Below, in pieces: positions 37,442-46,449 of a stretch of 64,000 nucleotides of DNA. The translations under genes were made by a program, and so were the position numbers. Origin of the DNA: Lachnospiraceae bacterium (GTDB taxonomy: Bacteria; Bacillota; Clostridia; Lachnospirales; Lachnospiraceae); the NCBI GenBank assembly GCA_021772075.1, contig JAETNQ010000002.1, positions 84,461 through 148,460 on the forward strand, read 5' to 3'. Position 1 is the stretch's first letter. Every line of letters starts with the position of its first letter. The notes beneath the pieces are model-generated. The model worked only from the letters and a program-made list of their open reading frames with translations. It made no database searches and had not been told where the DNA came from.

Positions 37442-38257
37442 TTAACCCGCTTCATTGAAGAACTTGATCACTTCATCCGGCAAAGGCAGTCTTGCATCGA
37501 CCGGCTCCACTGTTGCCTCGTAATAGGTCTTAGCGTCATCGAAAGTCTGATCAGCAGTCTTCACGTACTCGCCGTCCACCAGCTCATAATATTTCTTTCC
37601 AGAGCTGAAATCAGTATCGGTAGTTGCAGTAAACTCCCCATCTTTACCGTAAAGAATCTCCTCAAATGCCGCCAGCTTCTCCGGATCGGTCCTTGTGGAA
37701 TCAATCTGTAAATGCGCCGCCGGTTTGTAGACTTTTCCAGTCTTCGGATTGATCATGTTAATTACCACCGGTGTGGTGGATACCGACCAACTGAGCTGAA
37801 CAGCCTCCGGGCTCTCATTCACGGTATTGCGGGCTCTCTCCGACGGAGCCGCTTTCCCATTGTACACCAGATGGATCTTATAACCGTGGTCCGTATCATC
37901 TACATCGTTGCCAATCAGGCTTCGATAGGACAGACCAAACGGCTTCCTTGTCTGCTGGCCAATGATCACTCCGGGAGCCGCTTCCGCCGAACCATCGCAT
38001 TCATCAAATTCCACGGGAGAGAAGTATGCCTCGATGGTCGCTGCAAACTTCTCTGCGGAAACCAGATTCAGATATTCAATGTTATCCGCATACTGCGGTG
38101 TCGACTCTGCTCCAGAAGGGCTCTCGTTTACATTAATCAGACCGTCCCAGGCTACGCCTTTCGGATAAGATGCCTTTACGGCAGGGTAAAGAACGCCATG
38201 ATCCACGCCAGTTTCATAGAGACGCTTACCAACTTCGTCCCACTTAATTCTACTCAT
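37442..38257 (-). CDS. Major tail (tube) protein
   Basis: 271 residues: MSRIKWDEVGKRLYETGVDHGVLYP...GVAWDGLINVNESPSGAESTPQYADNI is characteristic of Firmicutes major tail proteins. It has an AFMTP-like beta-rich core and a C-terminal VEPVDARLPLPDEVI. It should form the stacked hexamer rings of the tail tube. An internal terminator follows, matching a high-copy role. Confidence 0.85.
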   Translation of the reverse strand: MSRIKWDEVGKRLYETGVDHGVLYPAVKASYPKGVAWDGLINVNESPSGAESTPQYADNIEYLNLVSAEKFAATIEAYFSPVEFDECDGSAEAAPGVIIGQQTRKPFGLSYRSLIGNDVDDTDHGYKIHLVYNGKAAPSERARNTVNESPEAVQLSWSVSTTPVVINMINPKTGKVYKPAAHLQIDSTRTDPEKLAAFEEILYGKDGEFTATTDTDFSSGKKYYELVDGEYVKTADQTFDDAKTYYEATVEPVDARLPLPDEVIKFFNEAG

Positions 38258-38271
38258 GAATTACTACCTCC

Positions 38272-38580
38272 TTAAAAATATAGTGTGAAGACATCGTGAT
38301 TGAGATTATCCGCCGTAAAATGAGTATTGAATCCGCAATATTCCAGCTCCAACAGCTTATCAGGAATCTCCGAATCCGGGTCTTCGTCAATGTATGTGAC
38401 TGTATACTGATTATGTTTCAAATACGCTTTGTTGTTTGCCGAATCGGTACGAATACCGCTCCGTTCATAAACGATACACGGATAGTTTAGCTTGACCGAT
38501 TCAGGGGGCTGGAAATATACGTTGCGGCTTCCAAGGAGTTTCTCGAACAGAGTCTGCAATGCTTCTCTAGGTTTCGCCAT
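38272..38580 (-). CDS. Head-tail connector / tail terminator-like protein
   Basis: 102 residues from the ATG at 38580, inside the end of the previous gene. KPREALQTLFEKLLGSRNVYFQPPESVKLNYPCIVYERSG and a Tyr/Asp-rich middle resemble small connector proteins between the capsid and major tail genes. Exact joint unknown. Confidence 0.65.
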   Translation of the reverse strand: MAKPREALQTLFEKLLGSRNVYFQPPESVKLNYPCIVYERSGIRTDSANNKAYLKHNQYTVTYIDEDPDSEIPDKLLELEYCGFNTHFTADNLNHDVFTLYF

Positions 38581-38890
38581 CGTTATACACACCCCCTATC
38601 GTCAGTATCAGCCGGGGATATTGGACTTCCACACTCGTGATCTTCCACTTTGCCCCCATGAATTCAACATATCGCATAGAGTGGAAATTCTGCCTGGCAT
38701 ATGGATCGGCTACGATACTGATCTCATTTGCGATATTGAGATTGTCATTGACCTGTCCGGCAGATTCATACCGACGCGTATTCCGCGTCAAATCTCCGAA
38801 GTATTCCTTCTCAATTATCTTCGGTCTCCATACACCCGGTTTTGTTTCCACCGTTTCAGCGTAGCCGATAACTCCATAAAATTTTGCCAT
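38567..38890 (-). CDS. Head closure-like connector protein
   Basis: 107 residues: MAKFYGVIGYAETVETKPGVWRPKIIEKEYFGDLTRNTRRYESAGQVN, ending in a RLILTIGGVYND strand. Position directly after the capsid gene, and the beta-rich pattern, match head-tail closure proteins. It carries the shared leader GGAGAAAATTCAAA before its ATG. Confidence 0.68.
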   Translation of the reverse strand: MAKFYGVIGYAETVETKPGVWRPKIIEKEYFGDLTRNTRRYESAGQVNDNLNIANEISIVADPYARQNFHSMRYVEFMGAKWKITSVEVQYPRLILTIGGVYNDGET

Positions 38891-38911
38891 TTTGAATTTT
38901 CTCCTTCGGTC

Positions 38912-40768
38912 TTATCCCTGCTCCTCTACCAATTCCTCGATAACAATAGCGGACTTGATCCTGGTAAGCTGCCCAGACTTGCGAGTCTCCAGCAAAGACT
39001 GAAGCTTATTAAATTTGATATCGAAGTCTGTAAAGTGCGTCACATCGCCGCCCTTGGAAGCGCCATAGCCGTAATCGGCCATGTTTACACAGATAGCATG
39101 GAGCTTATGCTTCTTATTGTCAGCATCGGTACGAATCTTGTCCTCGAACTGAGTTACTTCATAGATATTGGCAACACCCAAAGCAGCCGCCAGTTCGGTA
39201 TCCGTCTCGTAGATACGTCTACCATTGCGATCACGCGCAAGAATCATGGTGTTATGCATGTCGGTAGTGATATACAGATCAGGCTTACCGGTACCGCGGA
39301 AATGCTTGCGTGCCTTGCGCAAAGCTGTAACCATCGCTTCGGCATAAATGAAGCTCTCGCCGAAGTAATCCTCCGTGCTGTTACCCTGAAGTTCTTTAGC
39401 CATAGCGGCAAAATCAATATCCCTATGGATGGTGTAAAGCTCATCGTCCACCCAGATAGGACGGATATGTTCCGGGAAGATCTTTTCCGGGTCGCTGTCA
39501 GGACGGTTATCGCCCAACATGGTGGCAACAGCCAAGGTTTCCTTCAGCGAAATCTGATCAATGCCATACTGGAACTGAACATAATCGAAATCCTCAATGT
39601 CCACCACGTCATCACGATGCAGTTCAGACGTAACATACACGGTCTGAGGGTCGGTGGTACGTCTTACCAGAGCGTAGTTGCCGGTAATCTTCTTCTCATT
39701 GCCTTTGGTGTAACCCTTAGCGGCCAGGGAGTCAATATTACGGATATCTACATGGGAAGTACGAACCCTGCCATGAGGTATTTTCTGGGTCTTGGCCATG
39801 ATGGCGTCAACCCATCCCATATCGTTGGTAATGAGTTCGGGAGTGCGGCTGGGATGTGCTTCAACATACTCCGGGAACAACGTGGCCACATTACTATTGC
39901 CGGTCTGTACAAAGCCGCTGATATCAGAGTGCTGGAGATTGTTTTCCTCCATATAAATCTTCATGGCGGCCTTGAAAGAACCGACTCCTTCGGATTTTGC
40001 CAGCTTCAAAATCTCTGCCTGGTCAGCATGGGACAGAACATTGGCCTGAACCTGCTGATCGTTGTCAAATACATTATGTTTCATGTTTTCACTACCTCCT
40101 TTTTCTTCGTCGTTGAGAACGCCATTCCGGGCCATGATTTCTCCAACCACAGCATGGAAAACATTTTTCTGTTTTTCATTGAAAGTATTGATGACATCCT
40201 TGATAGTTTCCTCATCTCCGTCGTCTTTCTTGCCAGGATTTTTATCCTCATCCTTATCATCAGGATCATCGGCGGCTTCGTCTTCATCCTCTTTCTTGGT
40301 GCCGGAATGACAGAGGCTGATGGGTTCTCCGGTGTAGATAATAGCCTCGCCATCCGCATCGTCACCGTGAGAAAGAGCTACCGTGTCAATGAACGCCCCA
40401 GGATTCGCGCCGGCCAACACAAGGCTGACTTCCTTAATGGCTCCGTGAAGTACATTGGATGCGCGCTCCCGTATTTGATTTGCAAAGATTGACAACGCCG
40501 AAATATCTCCGTGCTGTACCAAAATCTTCGAGATCTGCCCTTGCTCAGTATCGTTGAAAGTACAGTAAGCATAGACGCCATCTTTACGGTTCTCCAACAA
40601 GGCATGTCCGAGAACATTGTCCGGTCCATTGTGCTGGTGGTTCCATACGAGCGGAACCGTCTGCCCGTCGTTATCCTTAAATGCGTCTTTCAGGATGGTC
40701 CGTCCGTCAGAGCATTTCAGGTTATTCCGGGTAGCCCAGCCACCAAAGTCGAATTTCTTCGTCTTCAT
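38912..40768 (-). CDS. Prohead protease fused to major capsid protein
   Basis: 618 residues. Residues ~1-135 form an S78/HK97 prohead protease: His44 in LVWNHQH, Ser93 in ALSIFA and Glu113 in IKEVSLVLAGANPGA. An acidic Asp/Glu/Lys linker (~150-190) follows. The remainder is an HK97-type capsid protein with a delta-domain-like helical N-part and sequences such as GRVRTSHVDIRNIDS and KTDSELAAALG-type core. Codon 229 (40084) is an ATG with AAGGAGGTAG at ideal spacing, so capsid protein alone (390 residues) may be made separately. Full-length product would supply the protease. Confidence 0.88.
   Translation of the reverse strand: MKTKKFDFGGWATRNNLKCSDGRTILKDAFKDNDGQTVPLVWNHQHNGPDNVLGHALLENRKDGVYAYCTFNDTEQGQISKILVQHGDISALSIFANQIRERASNVLHGAIKEVSLVLAGANPGAFIDTVALSHGDDADGEAIIYTGEPISLCHSGTKKEDEDEAADDPDDKDEDKNPGKKDDGDEETIKDVINTFNEKQKNVFHAVVGEIMARNGVLNDEEKGGSENMKHNVFDNDQQVQANVLSHADQAEILKLAKSEGVGSFKAAMKIYMEENNLQHSDISGFVQTGNSNVATLFPEYVEAHPSRTPELITNDMGWVDAIMAKTQKIPHGRVRTSHVDIRNIDSLAAKGYTKGNEKKITGNYALVRRTTDPQTVYVTSELHRDDVVDIEDFDYVQFQYGIDQISLKETLAVATMLGDNRPDSDPEKIFPEHIRPIWVDDELYTIHRDIDFAAMAKELQGNSTEDYFGESFIYAEAMVTALRKARKHFRGTGKPDLYITTDMHNTMILARDRNGRRIYETDTELAAALGVANIYEVTQFEDKIRTDADNKKHKLHAICVNMADYGYGASKGGDVTHFTDFDIKFNKLQSLLETRKSGQLTRIKSAIVIEELVEEQG
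40076..40095 (-). promoter_or_regulatory. Internal ribosome binding site for separate capsid translation
   Basis: AAGGAGGTAG followed by GAAAAC and ATG (40084), in frame with the protease-capsid gene at codon 229, just past the acidic linker. The spacing is that of a normal strong Shine-Dalgarno site. A 390-residue product would have the usual length of an HK97 capsid precursor. Confidence 0.6.
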
Positions 40769-40785
40769 TTTGAATTTTCCTCCTT

Positions 40786-42042
40786 CTATGTCTGGTTGTT
40801 TTCTTCTACTGCTTCTTCAGGTGCGACATTCTCAGGGCTTCCCCTATCCGCAGCCGATTCGCTCAGGTTCTTATTTCGCAATTCATCGGCTTTCGGGTCA
40901 TCCGACGGCTTCATGCCGATAACCTGCCGGATTTCATTTGATGTCATAATCTCGTTTCTAGTGAACTTGTCTGCGATCTCAGAAATTTCAGATACAGGAA
41001 CAAGCTTGAACGGATCTCTGAAGAATTCGATTGACTGCCGCTGAGACCGAGCGGTCTTGGTGAGAAACTTCCGTTTCATTTCATCAGCGATTGCTGACAG
41101 GATAGGTTCAATCGTCCGGTTATAGTAGTTGAGCATCGTCTTCTCGTCCGCAGTACCATCCAAAATCCCCTGAGTGATTCCCAACTGGCTGTACAGCATA
41201 CTCGTCAGGTATTCAATCTGGGACATCAGATTGTTCTCGACGGGTCGATTCAGCTGCGTGATATGCTCCGTACCATCGGTATAAGCAATCCCATACTTCG
41301 ATCCCCGTAACTGATCCTCTATGTCCTTACGCCGGCTCTCGGCCTGCCGACGCCTCGCTTCGGTCTTGATAATATAAGGAAGCTGGATAATCAAATCCAA
41401 TTTCCCTGAACTGTTCTGTTCGTCAATCACATCCAACAGATTCAGTTTTCTGATCAGGCGCTGCATCGTGGAATTTGGTTCGTTGATGACCGCATAAAGC
41501 GGATTCTCAATAATTGCCACCGACTGCTTTGCCATAAGGATATCTTCTTTCTGGCCCGTCCGTTCGTTATAGACCCGGACGCGGACATGCTGCGGATACC
41601 ATTCCAAAATCTGGCCCGTCCGCATAGCATCGATGTCAAAAGAGCCAGGAATCCCATCTCCCGGATCATCATCCGTGTCTGTCGGGACAATGGCCACGCA
41701 CCCCTCGTCCATCATGGACATGACAACGTCCTGCAAAAATGCCCGCCCAGTCTGATCCGCATTGGCTTCAACTGTAAGACAGTTATTCAGCCCAGAATCG
41801 AGTGTCGCAAGAAAGCGGTTATTCTCGTCCAAACGTACATGGAACATGTCCACCGCCGCCACATCCATCGCAATCCGGTTATAAACCGATGTCACAATAG
41901 ATCGTTCATTGCCCCTTGAAAACCGCATCCTGTCCGGACGAAAAGAATATCCGATGCCAATGTCCCGGTAACTCCTTGTAGGGTCTTTATTAAAGAAAGC
42001 ATTCCAGGCATGTTTCAGCCTGGCTCCCATCGAAATCTCCAT
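40786..42042 (-). CDS. Portal protein
   Basis: 418 residues from the ATG at 42042 with a GGAGGAAAATTCAAA leader; the frame is open to 42084. It starts EISMGARLKHAWNAFFNKDPTRSYRDIGIGYSFRPDRM and includes IVTSVYNRIAMDVAAV, QSVAIIENPLYAVINEPNST and a SQLGITQGILDGTADEKTM segment, all standard for HK97-type portals. It forms the dodecameric DNA gate at one capsid vertex. A terminase lies directly upstream. Confidence 0.88.
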   Translation of the reverse strand: MEISMGARLKHAWNAFFNKDPTRSYRDIGIGYSFRPDRMRFSRGNERSIVTSVYNRIAMDVAAVDMFHVRLDENNRFLATLDSGLNNCLTVEANADQTGRAFLQDVVMSMMDEGCVAIVPTDTDDDPGDGIPGSFDIDAMRTGQILEWYPQHVRVRVYNERTGQKEDILMAKQSVAIIENPLYAVINEPNSTMQRLIRKLNLLDVIDEQNSSGKLDLIIQLPYIIKTEARRRQAESRRKDIEDQLRGSKYGIAYTDGTEHITQLNRPVENNLMSQIEYLTSMLYSQLGITQGILDGTADEKTMLNYYNRTIEPILSAIADEMKRKFLTKTARSQRQSIEFFRDPFKLVPVSEISEIADKFTRNEIMTSNEIRQVIGMKPSDDPKADELRNKNLSESAADRGSPENVAPEEAVEENNQT

Positions 42043-42087
42043 TTTGAATTTTCCTCCAATAAAAAAAAAGAACCGCTTTTGCAATTC

Positions 42088-43833
42088 CTAATCAAATGCC
42101 TCTCTGTTCAGCTTATAAGCTACAAACGCATCCATCATTGCGGCAACAGCATCAATTTTGGCATCGTACCGTTTTTTAAGCAGCTTTCTGTTTCCGTTCG
42201 TGTCTTCCATAACAATGCAGTTCCCCATTGCAAATGTCATAAGTTCTTCATCAAACAAAAGCATCCTTTCTTCGGAAAGCTTCTTCAACTCTCCTAACGG
42301 TACCGATTCTGTTTTAGCACCCTGAATAACCTTTTCTATACCAAAAGGGCCATTCTCGGATTCCCATCTCGCAACGAAATCTTTCGCATTGTATGGGTCA
42401 TAGCCGAAGCAACGTACATCATAGTCACACTGAGCGATATAGTTATCCAAATCCTCATAGACTTCCATCATGTCCAGTACAGTGCCAGGCATAACAATCA
42501 GACTGCCCTCCGCTATGAATTGGTCGTACTTCATACGTATTGCAGCCGGAAGTTTCTTCAAAGTCAGTTCTGTGATGTAATTGCGGGTCTTAACTCCGAA
42601 AGAGCCATTTGATAAAGGGAAAAGAAAAGTGAAAGAACAGAAATCATCCCCCTGGGATAAATCCCCTCCAAGGGAACACGGCAGTTGCCAATAATCCCGC
42701 TTTTTATGCGGTAGCGTTTCCTCATAAGTAAAGTAATACGTGTATCCTTCCATCGGTATGCCGAACCGCTTTGCCAGAATATCGTTCCTGGCTGCTGGTG
42801 CTTTTTCGGCTCTTTCCACATCCAGCTGATAGGTCTCATAGCTTACTGTTTTTCCGATATTTGGATTAGCTTTTATCCACATTGCCGGATTGGCGACTTC
42901 GTCTATGGAATCCAGCCTGTAATACCAGATGGACACATGGGGATTGATGTAATCCCCTTTCAGGATGTCCAGCAATTCCATCTTAATCGTGTCGCCGCTT
43001 CCGTTTCGCACTGTACCTTCAGAGCTGATTGCGACAATCAAGTAATCATCCAGTTTCGATGCACCCTGCTCGATTGCACCAACCACGTCTTCGCGTATAT
43101 CCCCGGAAAGCCATTCATCCACCGTCGATACCTTTGGCCTTAACCCCTGAAGCTTGTTAATACTCATAGGGCGGACTTCCAAAAGGGAACCTGTCAGGAA
43201 ATTCTCAATTCCTTTTTTCGTGGATGCCAGCTTTACCCGGTTTGCTTTAGAACCGGTCGTATTTTGAAGAGAGCCGTCTGTCAGGAACCGGAAGAATGGT
43301 CCCCTGGATCTGGTAATGGCAGTCCGAATAGGCGACATGACTTCATCAGCCTGCTTCATCGTAGGAGCAGTGGTAATCTGATGGGTTGTTGATGTATCCA
43401 CATTCAGGAAATAGTTCTGGATGCAGGAAGCATACATAGATTTAGCTGCTCCTCTGGCTACAATCAGATACTGCTTGTTAATGAGCCGCCGCTTCACGTT
43501 CTTACGCACATAGCGTCCGCCATGACCGTCTGGATTTGGAACGTATACGCTTCGCTCGACAAAGTAATACCAACCAAATATCTGCTCTGCCCAAAGCTTG
43601 AAAGTATCGAGTAGCCTCAGATCAGCACCATCCGTCAATGTCAGCTCTTCCTCGCAGTAAGCGATAAACCCGTCAATAGCTTTGTCGTCATACCAAACGC
43701 CCGGATTTGCAATCAAGTCATCAATCCGGTGCATCTCCATCTCTATTTCCCGACATATAGGAATTTCTCCCCGGATTACGGCATCTCGAAACTGGCCGTA
43801 ATACTTCGGTGTGGCCGTGTTCGACAATGCCAT
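42088..43833 (-). CDS. Terminase large subunit
   Basis: 581 residues. The N-terminal ATPase has Walker A in IVARGAAKSMYASC, Walker B in KVSTVDEWLS and a coupling segment LIVAISSEGTVRNGSG. The C-terminal nuclease has Asp/Glu sites in FGYDPYNAKDF and DAVAAMMDAFVAY. It pumps DNA into the prohead and cuts it. It follows an unidentified HHG-motif gene. Confidence 0.92.
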   Translation of the reverse strand: MALSNTATPKYYGQFRDAVIRGEIPICREIEMEMHRIDDLIANPGVWYDDKAIDGFIAYCEEELTLTDGADLRLLDTFKLWAEQIFGWYYFVERSVYVPNPDGHGGRYVRKNVKRRLINKQYLIVARGAAKSMYASCIQNYFLNVDTSTTHQITTAPTMKQADEVMSPIRTAITRSRGPFFRFLTDGSLQNTTGSKANRVKLASTKKGIENFLTGSLLEVRPMSINKLQGLRPKVSTVDEWLSGDIREDVVGAIEQGASKLDDYLIVAISSEGTVRNGSGDTIKMELLDILKGDYINPHVSIWYYRLDSIDEVANPAMWIKANPNIGKTVSYETYQLDVERAEKAPAARNDILAKRFGIPMEGYTYYFTYEETLPHKKRDYWQLPCSLGGDLSQGDDFCSFTFLFPLSNGSFGVKTRNYITELTLKKLPAAIRMKYDQFIAEGSLIVMPGTVLDMMEVYEDLDNYIAQCDYDVRCFGYDPYNAKDFVARWESENGPFGIEKVIQGAKTESVPLGELKKLSEERMLLFDEELMTFAMGNCIVMEDTNGNRKLLKKRYDAKIDAVAAMMDAFVAYKLNREAFD

Positions 43834-43853
43834 GCTCTATTCTCCTCTCTCCT

Positions 43854-44750
43854 TTATAGTCCCAGTGCTTTTCTGCCGACCAGCACCATCTGCGAAAATC
43901 TCTGTTCGCTTGTTTTAGTGCGGTAAACATCTTTAGGAACGACAGACTCCATGTCAAATACAATTACCGGGGATTTCGCTTTGAATCCTCCATATATTGC
44001 GTCATTCGTATCAAGAACCGTCCCATACCCTGCCTGTTTACAAGCGTTGAAGAACTTCGTCCTCTGTGTGTAGGCATCTTTACCCTTACGTGTATCTCCC
44101 TGGCCGTCGTAAGGGATAACATAATTAAACATCCTGTACACTTTCTGCAGTTCATCAGCGGTCGGAACATAATTGTCGTTCTTCATCCGTTTCAAGACAT
44201 CTCTGGCTTCCCGGTATCCCTTGAACTTGTACTTGTCACTTACGAAATAACTTTGCATCCGTGCATCATCCGTAACGAAATTGTAAAAATCCCGATCTTT
44301 CTTATACAAACTCCTGAAAACTTCCGCTCCGGAATCTTCGCTTGCGACTTTTATGTTCTGCTTAAGGGAATTGTCTATCCGATACTTCAGAAATGTCCCT
44401 GTTCCGAGGCTGTTTCCGTTTTCGTCGTATATTGTCTGTGGCACCTTTCGGTTAAACAGGGCATTGTACTGATGCTTGTCCAGTACATTATGGGTAGCGT
44501 AAAACATATCAGTGTTTTTTGTCCGGTCACGGTCATACGATAATGTGCTAAGCGTCGTTTTGTCTGCTCTCAGAACCTCGTCGAAATGCTTCTTGTTGTA
44601 AATGCTGTTTGGCTGCTTTCTTTTCTTATAAATAGCTTTCCTTTCCGCCTGCGAATAATCCCCGCCGCCAAGCGGGTAAGGAGGGCCATTCCGTTTTCCC
44701 CATCTCTGCCCAAGGATACCGTGATGCCGTAAGTCACTCTTACTATCCAT
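43854..44750 (-). CDS. Unknown phage protein with N-terminal HHG-GQRWG motif
   Basis: 298 residues. It opens with a HHGILGQRWGKRNGPPYPL tag (His9-His10), which recurs in modified form in two or three other proteins of this prophage. The body (residues 45-298) contains Tyr/Arg-rich segments such as YATHNVLDKHQYNALF and VPKDVYRTKTSEQRF with no family I can assign. It lies between the tag-bearing 171-residue protein and the terminase. Because of that position it may enter the virion or an early head-assembly complex; that is inference. Confidence 0.6.
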   Translation of the reverse strand: MDSKSDLRHHGILGQRWGKRNGPPYPLGGGDYSQAERKAIYKKRKQPNSIYNKKHFDEVLRADKTTLSTLSYDRDRTKNTDMFYATHNVLDKHQYNALFNRKVPQTIYDENGNSLGTGTFLKYRIDNSLKQNIKVASEDSGAEVFRSLYKKDRDFYNFVTDDARMQSYFVSDKYKFKGYREARDVLKRMKNDNYVPTADELQKVYRMFNYVIPYDGQGDTRKGKDAYTQRTKFFNACKQAGYGTVLDTNDAIYGGFKAKSPVIVFDMESVVPKDVYRTKTSEQRFSQMVLVGRKALGL

Positions 44751-44778
44751 TTTGATTTTCTCCTTCCCACGGCATAAT

Positions 44779-45294
44779 CTAGCTCTTAAGCTGATGAATC
44801 ATCATCATGATACTTGCCGCTGAAGCACCGATTGCGAGAACATCACCGGTCGTGGACAGAAAACTAGACACATAATCCCTACCGGACTTGATATGCTCAG
44901 TTGATAAAGACTTATAGTTTCGTTCCAGATTGAGACGGTTAATTGCGGCCTGAAGCTCTTTATCCGTCATTTTCGACAGATCCATTTCATCCATTGCCTT
45001 TGCCTGTTTACGGTTAGCTCCACGGCTGCTTATGCTTGAAGCGGCCTTTGCAGCATTGCTTGCAGACTGCAGTCCAGCACCGGCATTCTTATAATCATTT
45101 GCAACTGTTTGATGGACGGCTCCTCTTGCGCGGCCGCTATTATCACCACTTACGCGACCATTCTCATCAGATGATATTCCACTCCCCTGAAGCCGTCTTC
45201 TTCCGGCAGACGTCAAAGTGCCATCGCTGTTCTGATAACGCCGTACTCCCCAACGCTGACCCAAAACTCCATGATGCTGTAAAAAATTGTTCAT
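44779..45294 (-). CDS. Small HHG-tagged phage protein with possible C-terminal membrane helix
   Basis: 171 residues: MNNFLQHHGVLGQRWGVRRYQN..., so the same tag sits at residues 7-16. The middle is basic and Ser/Ala-rich (GRRRLQGSG...ASSISSRGANRKQAKAMDEMD), and the end (STTGDVLAIGASAASIMMMIHQL) could be membrane-associated. It carries the GGAGGAAAATTCAAA leader. Function unknown. Confidence 0.6.
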   Translation of the reverse strand: MNNFLQHHGVLGQRWGVRRYQNSDGTLTSAGRRRLQGSGISSDENGRVSGDNSGRARGAVHQTVANDYKNAGAGLQSASNAAKAASSISSRGANRKQAKAMDEMDLSKMTDKELQAAINRLNLERNYKSLSTEHIKSGRDYVSSFLSTTGDVLAIGASAASIMMMIHQLKS

Positions 45295-45656
45295 TTTGAA
45301 TTTTCCTCCTCTCCTTTAGAATCTCCGGGATCAACCGCAACGCTGAGCCGCCATTCAAATTCGCTAATCATTCGGTTCATAGCTTCAATAACCGCAGAAC
45401 CTAATGGCGGGTCGAAAATCAGTTTCACTTTCAGATGCATATAGGATTTTACCAATTCCAGTCGCGAATCATCCGGGATAAAGTCGATCCACACCTCATC
45501 CTCCCCTTTGATTGAAAAACCCCGTGATGGTCCTACACCAATCTGGTTCAGAATCATGAATACGGAGTTTATATGCATAATCAAATCAGCATCGAATTGT
45601 TCATACTCTTCGATGATTCCGAGCATTTTCTTGATTGATGTAAGTATACTTTCCAT
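45291..45656 (-). CDS. Hypothetical phage packaging-region protein
   Basis: 121 residues, acidic: MESILTSIKKMLGIIEEYEQFDADLIMHINSVFMILNQIGVG, ending WRLSVAVDPGDSKGEEENSK. This looks like the head-tail connector Gp6/DUF-type small helical fold, but its place before the HHG genes and terminase makes that uncertain. It overlaps the next gene by 4 bp. Confidence 0.6.
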   Translation of the reverse strand: MESILTSIKKMLGIIEEYEQFDADLIMHINSVFMILNQIGVGPSRGFSIKGEDEVWIDFIPDDSRLELVKSYMHLKVKLIFDPPLGSAVIEAMNRMISEFEWRLSVAVDPGDSKGEEENSK

Positions 45657-45671
45657 AAATCTTTCCTTTCT

Positions 45672-46088
45672 TTAATGTTTCCAGGGACATGTGTCATTTC
45701 TTGTTCGCTCCGGAGGAAGCCTGACCAGTAGTTCCTCATCACCGTAATGGATAGCATTATGGGTATTAAGCGTCGTTGTAATCAGGTACTCAGGATTAAG
45801 CAGGAAATCACTACAGGTTTCAATATCCTTAGGAAGAATCGGATTCATATGATGGATGAATATCTTTCCAAAGATGTCATATCCGTCAACACCCAAGTCG
45901 CGTCCTCCATCCCGCAGAATCACAAAATCCCGAACAGACTTCCACTCCTGGGATCTATAAAACTCCTGATTGACAAACCTGTCAAAACCAAATGTTTCCT
46001 TGCCTACAGAACCATTAAGCTGCAGGTATCGAAACCTCTCCTCAAATGTTCTCAGCAGGGAAAGTTCGGAATATGTTCTAATACTCAT
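45672..46088 (-). CDS. HNH endonuclease
   Basis: 138 residues from the ATG at 46088, set by AGGAGG in the end of the preceding gene. The HNH site is in FGKIFIHHMNPILPKDI, LLNPEYLITTTLNTHNAIHYGD with a leading RDGGRDLGVDGYD. Genes of this type beside terminases help cleave concatemers at cos sites. It lacks CxxC zinc pairs. Confidence 0.85.
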   Translation of the reverse strand: MSIRTYSELSLLRTFEERFRYLQLNGSVGKETFGFDRFVNQEFYRSQEWKSVRDFVILRDGGRDLGVDGYDIFGKIFIHHMNPILPKDIETCSDFLLNPEYLITTTLNTHNAIHYGDEELLVRLPPERTRNDTCPWKH

Positions 46089-46419
46089 CTTCATCATCCT
46101 CCTGCCCACTATATCTACGGAAAGAGGCCATCGCCTGGTCGTACATCTCCTTTATATCCTTTGCCGAAGCGACCGCTTCCGTTTTAGCCTTTACAAGCTC
46201 GTTCTCCAAAGTAATCTTTTCCTGCTCATACTTCTCTCTGGATGAGCCAAGCTTTAAAAAGTGAACTATTTCCTGAGAAGATGCCGTTCCATTCCTTAAC
46301 CGTTCTTCCGCGACATCCATTGCCAAAGAAATCATCTGGTTTTCTCTTGCTTCTGGTGTCAACGCAGGACGCATTCTGCGGGTAGCCCCAGATGAACTAA
46401 CGACTTTGGTTTTTCCCAC
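46078..46419 (-). CDS. Putative terminase small subunit-like protein
   Basis: 113 residues from a GTG at 46419, which has GAGAGGAGG upstream; an ATG at 46449 is possible but has no such site. Helical and charged: TPEARENQMISLAMDVAEERLRNGTASSQEIVHFLKLGSSREKYEQEKITLENELVKAKTEAVASAKDI. The position before HNH and large terminase, and the DNA-binding-like helix pair, make the small terminase subunit the best guess. Not proven. Confidence 0.5.
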   Translation of the reverse strand: MGKTKVVSSSGATRRMRPALTPEARENQMISLAMDVAEERLRNGTASSQEIVHFLKLGSSREKYEQEKITLENELVKAKTEAVASAKDIKEMYDQAMASFRRYSGQEDDEDEY

Positions 46420-46449
46420 AGTTATCGCCTCCTCTCGTTCAAATATCAT

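Noticed and set aside
38492..40492. A 666-codon open frame on the + strand opposite the capsid gene
   Set aside because: It is the antisense shadow of the protease-capsid frame; it has no ribosome binding site and the minus-strand proteins carry clear domains.
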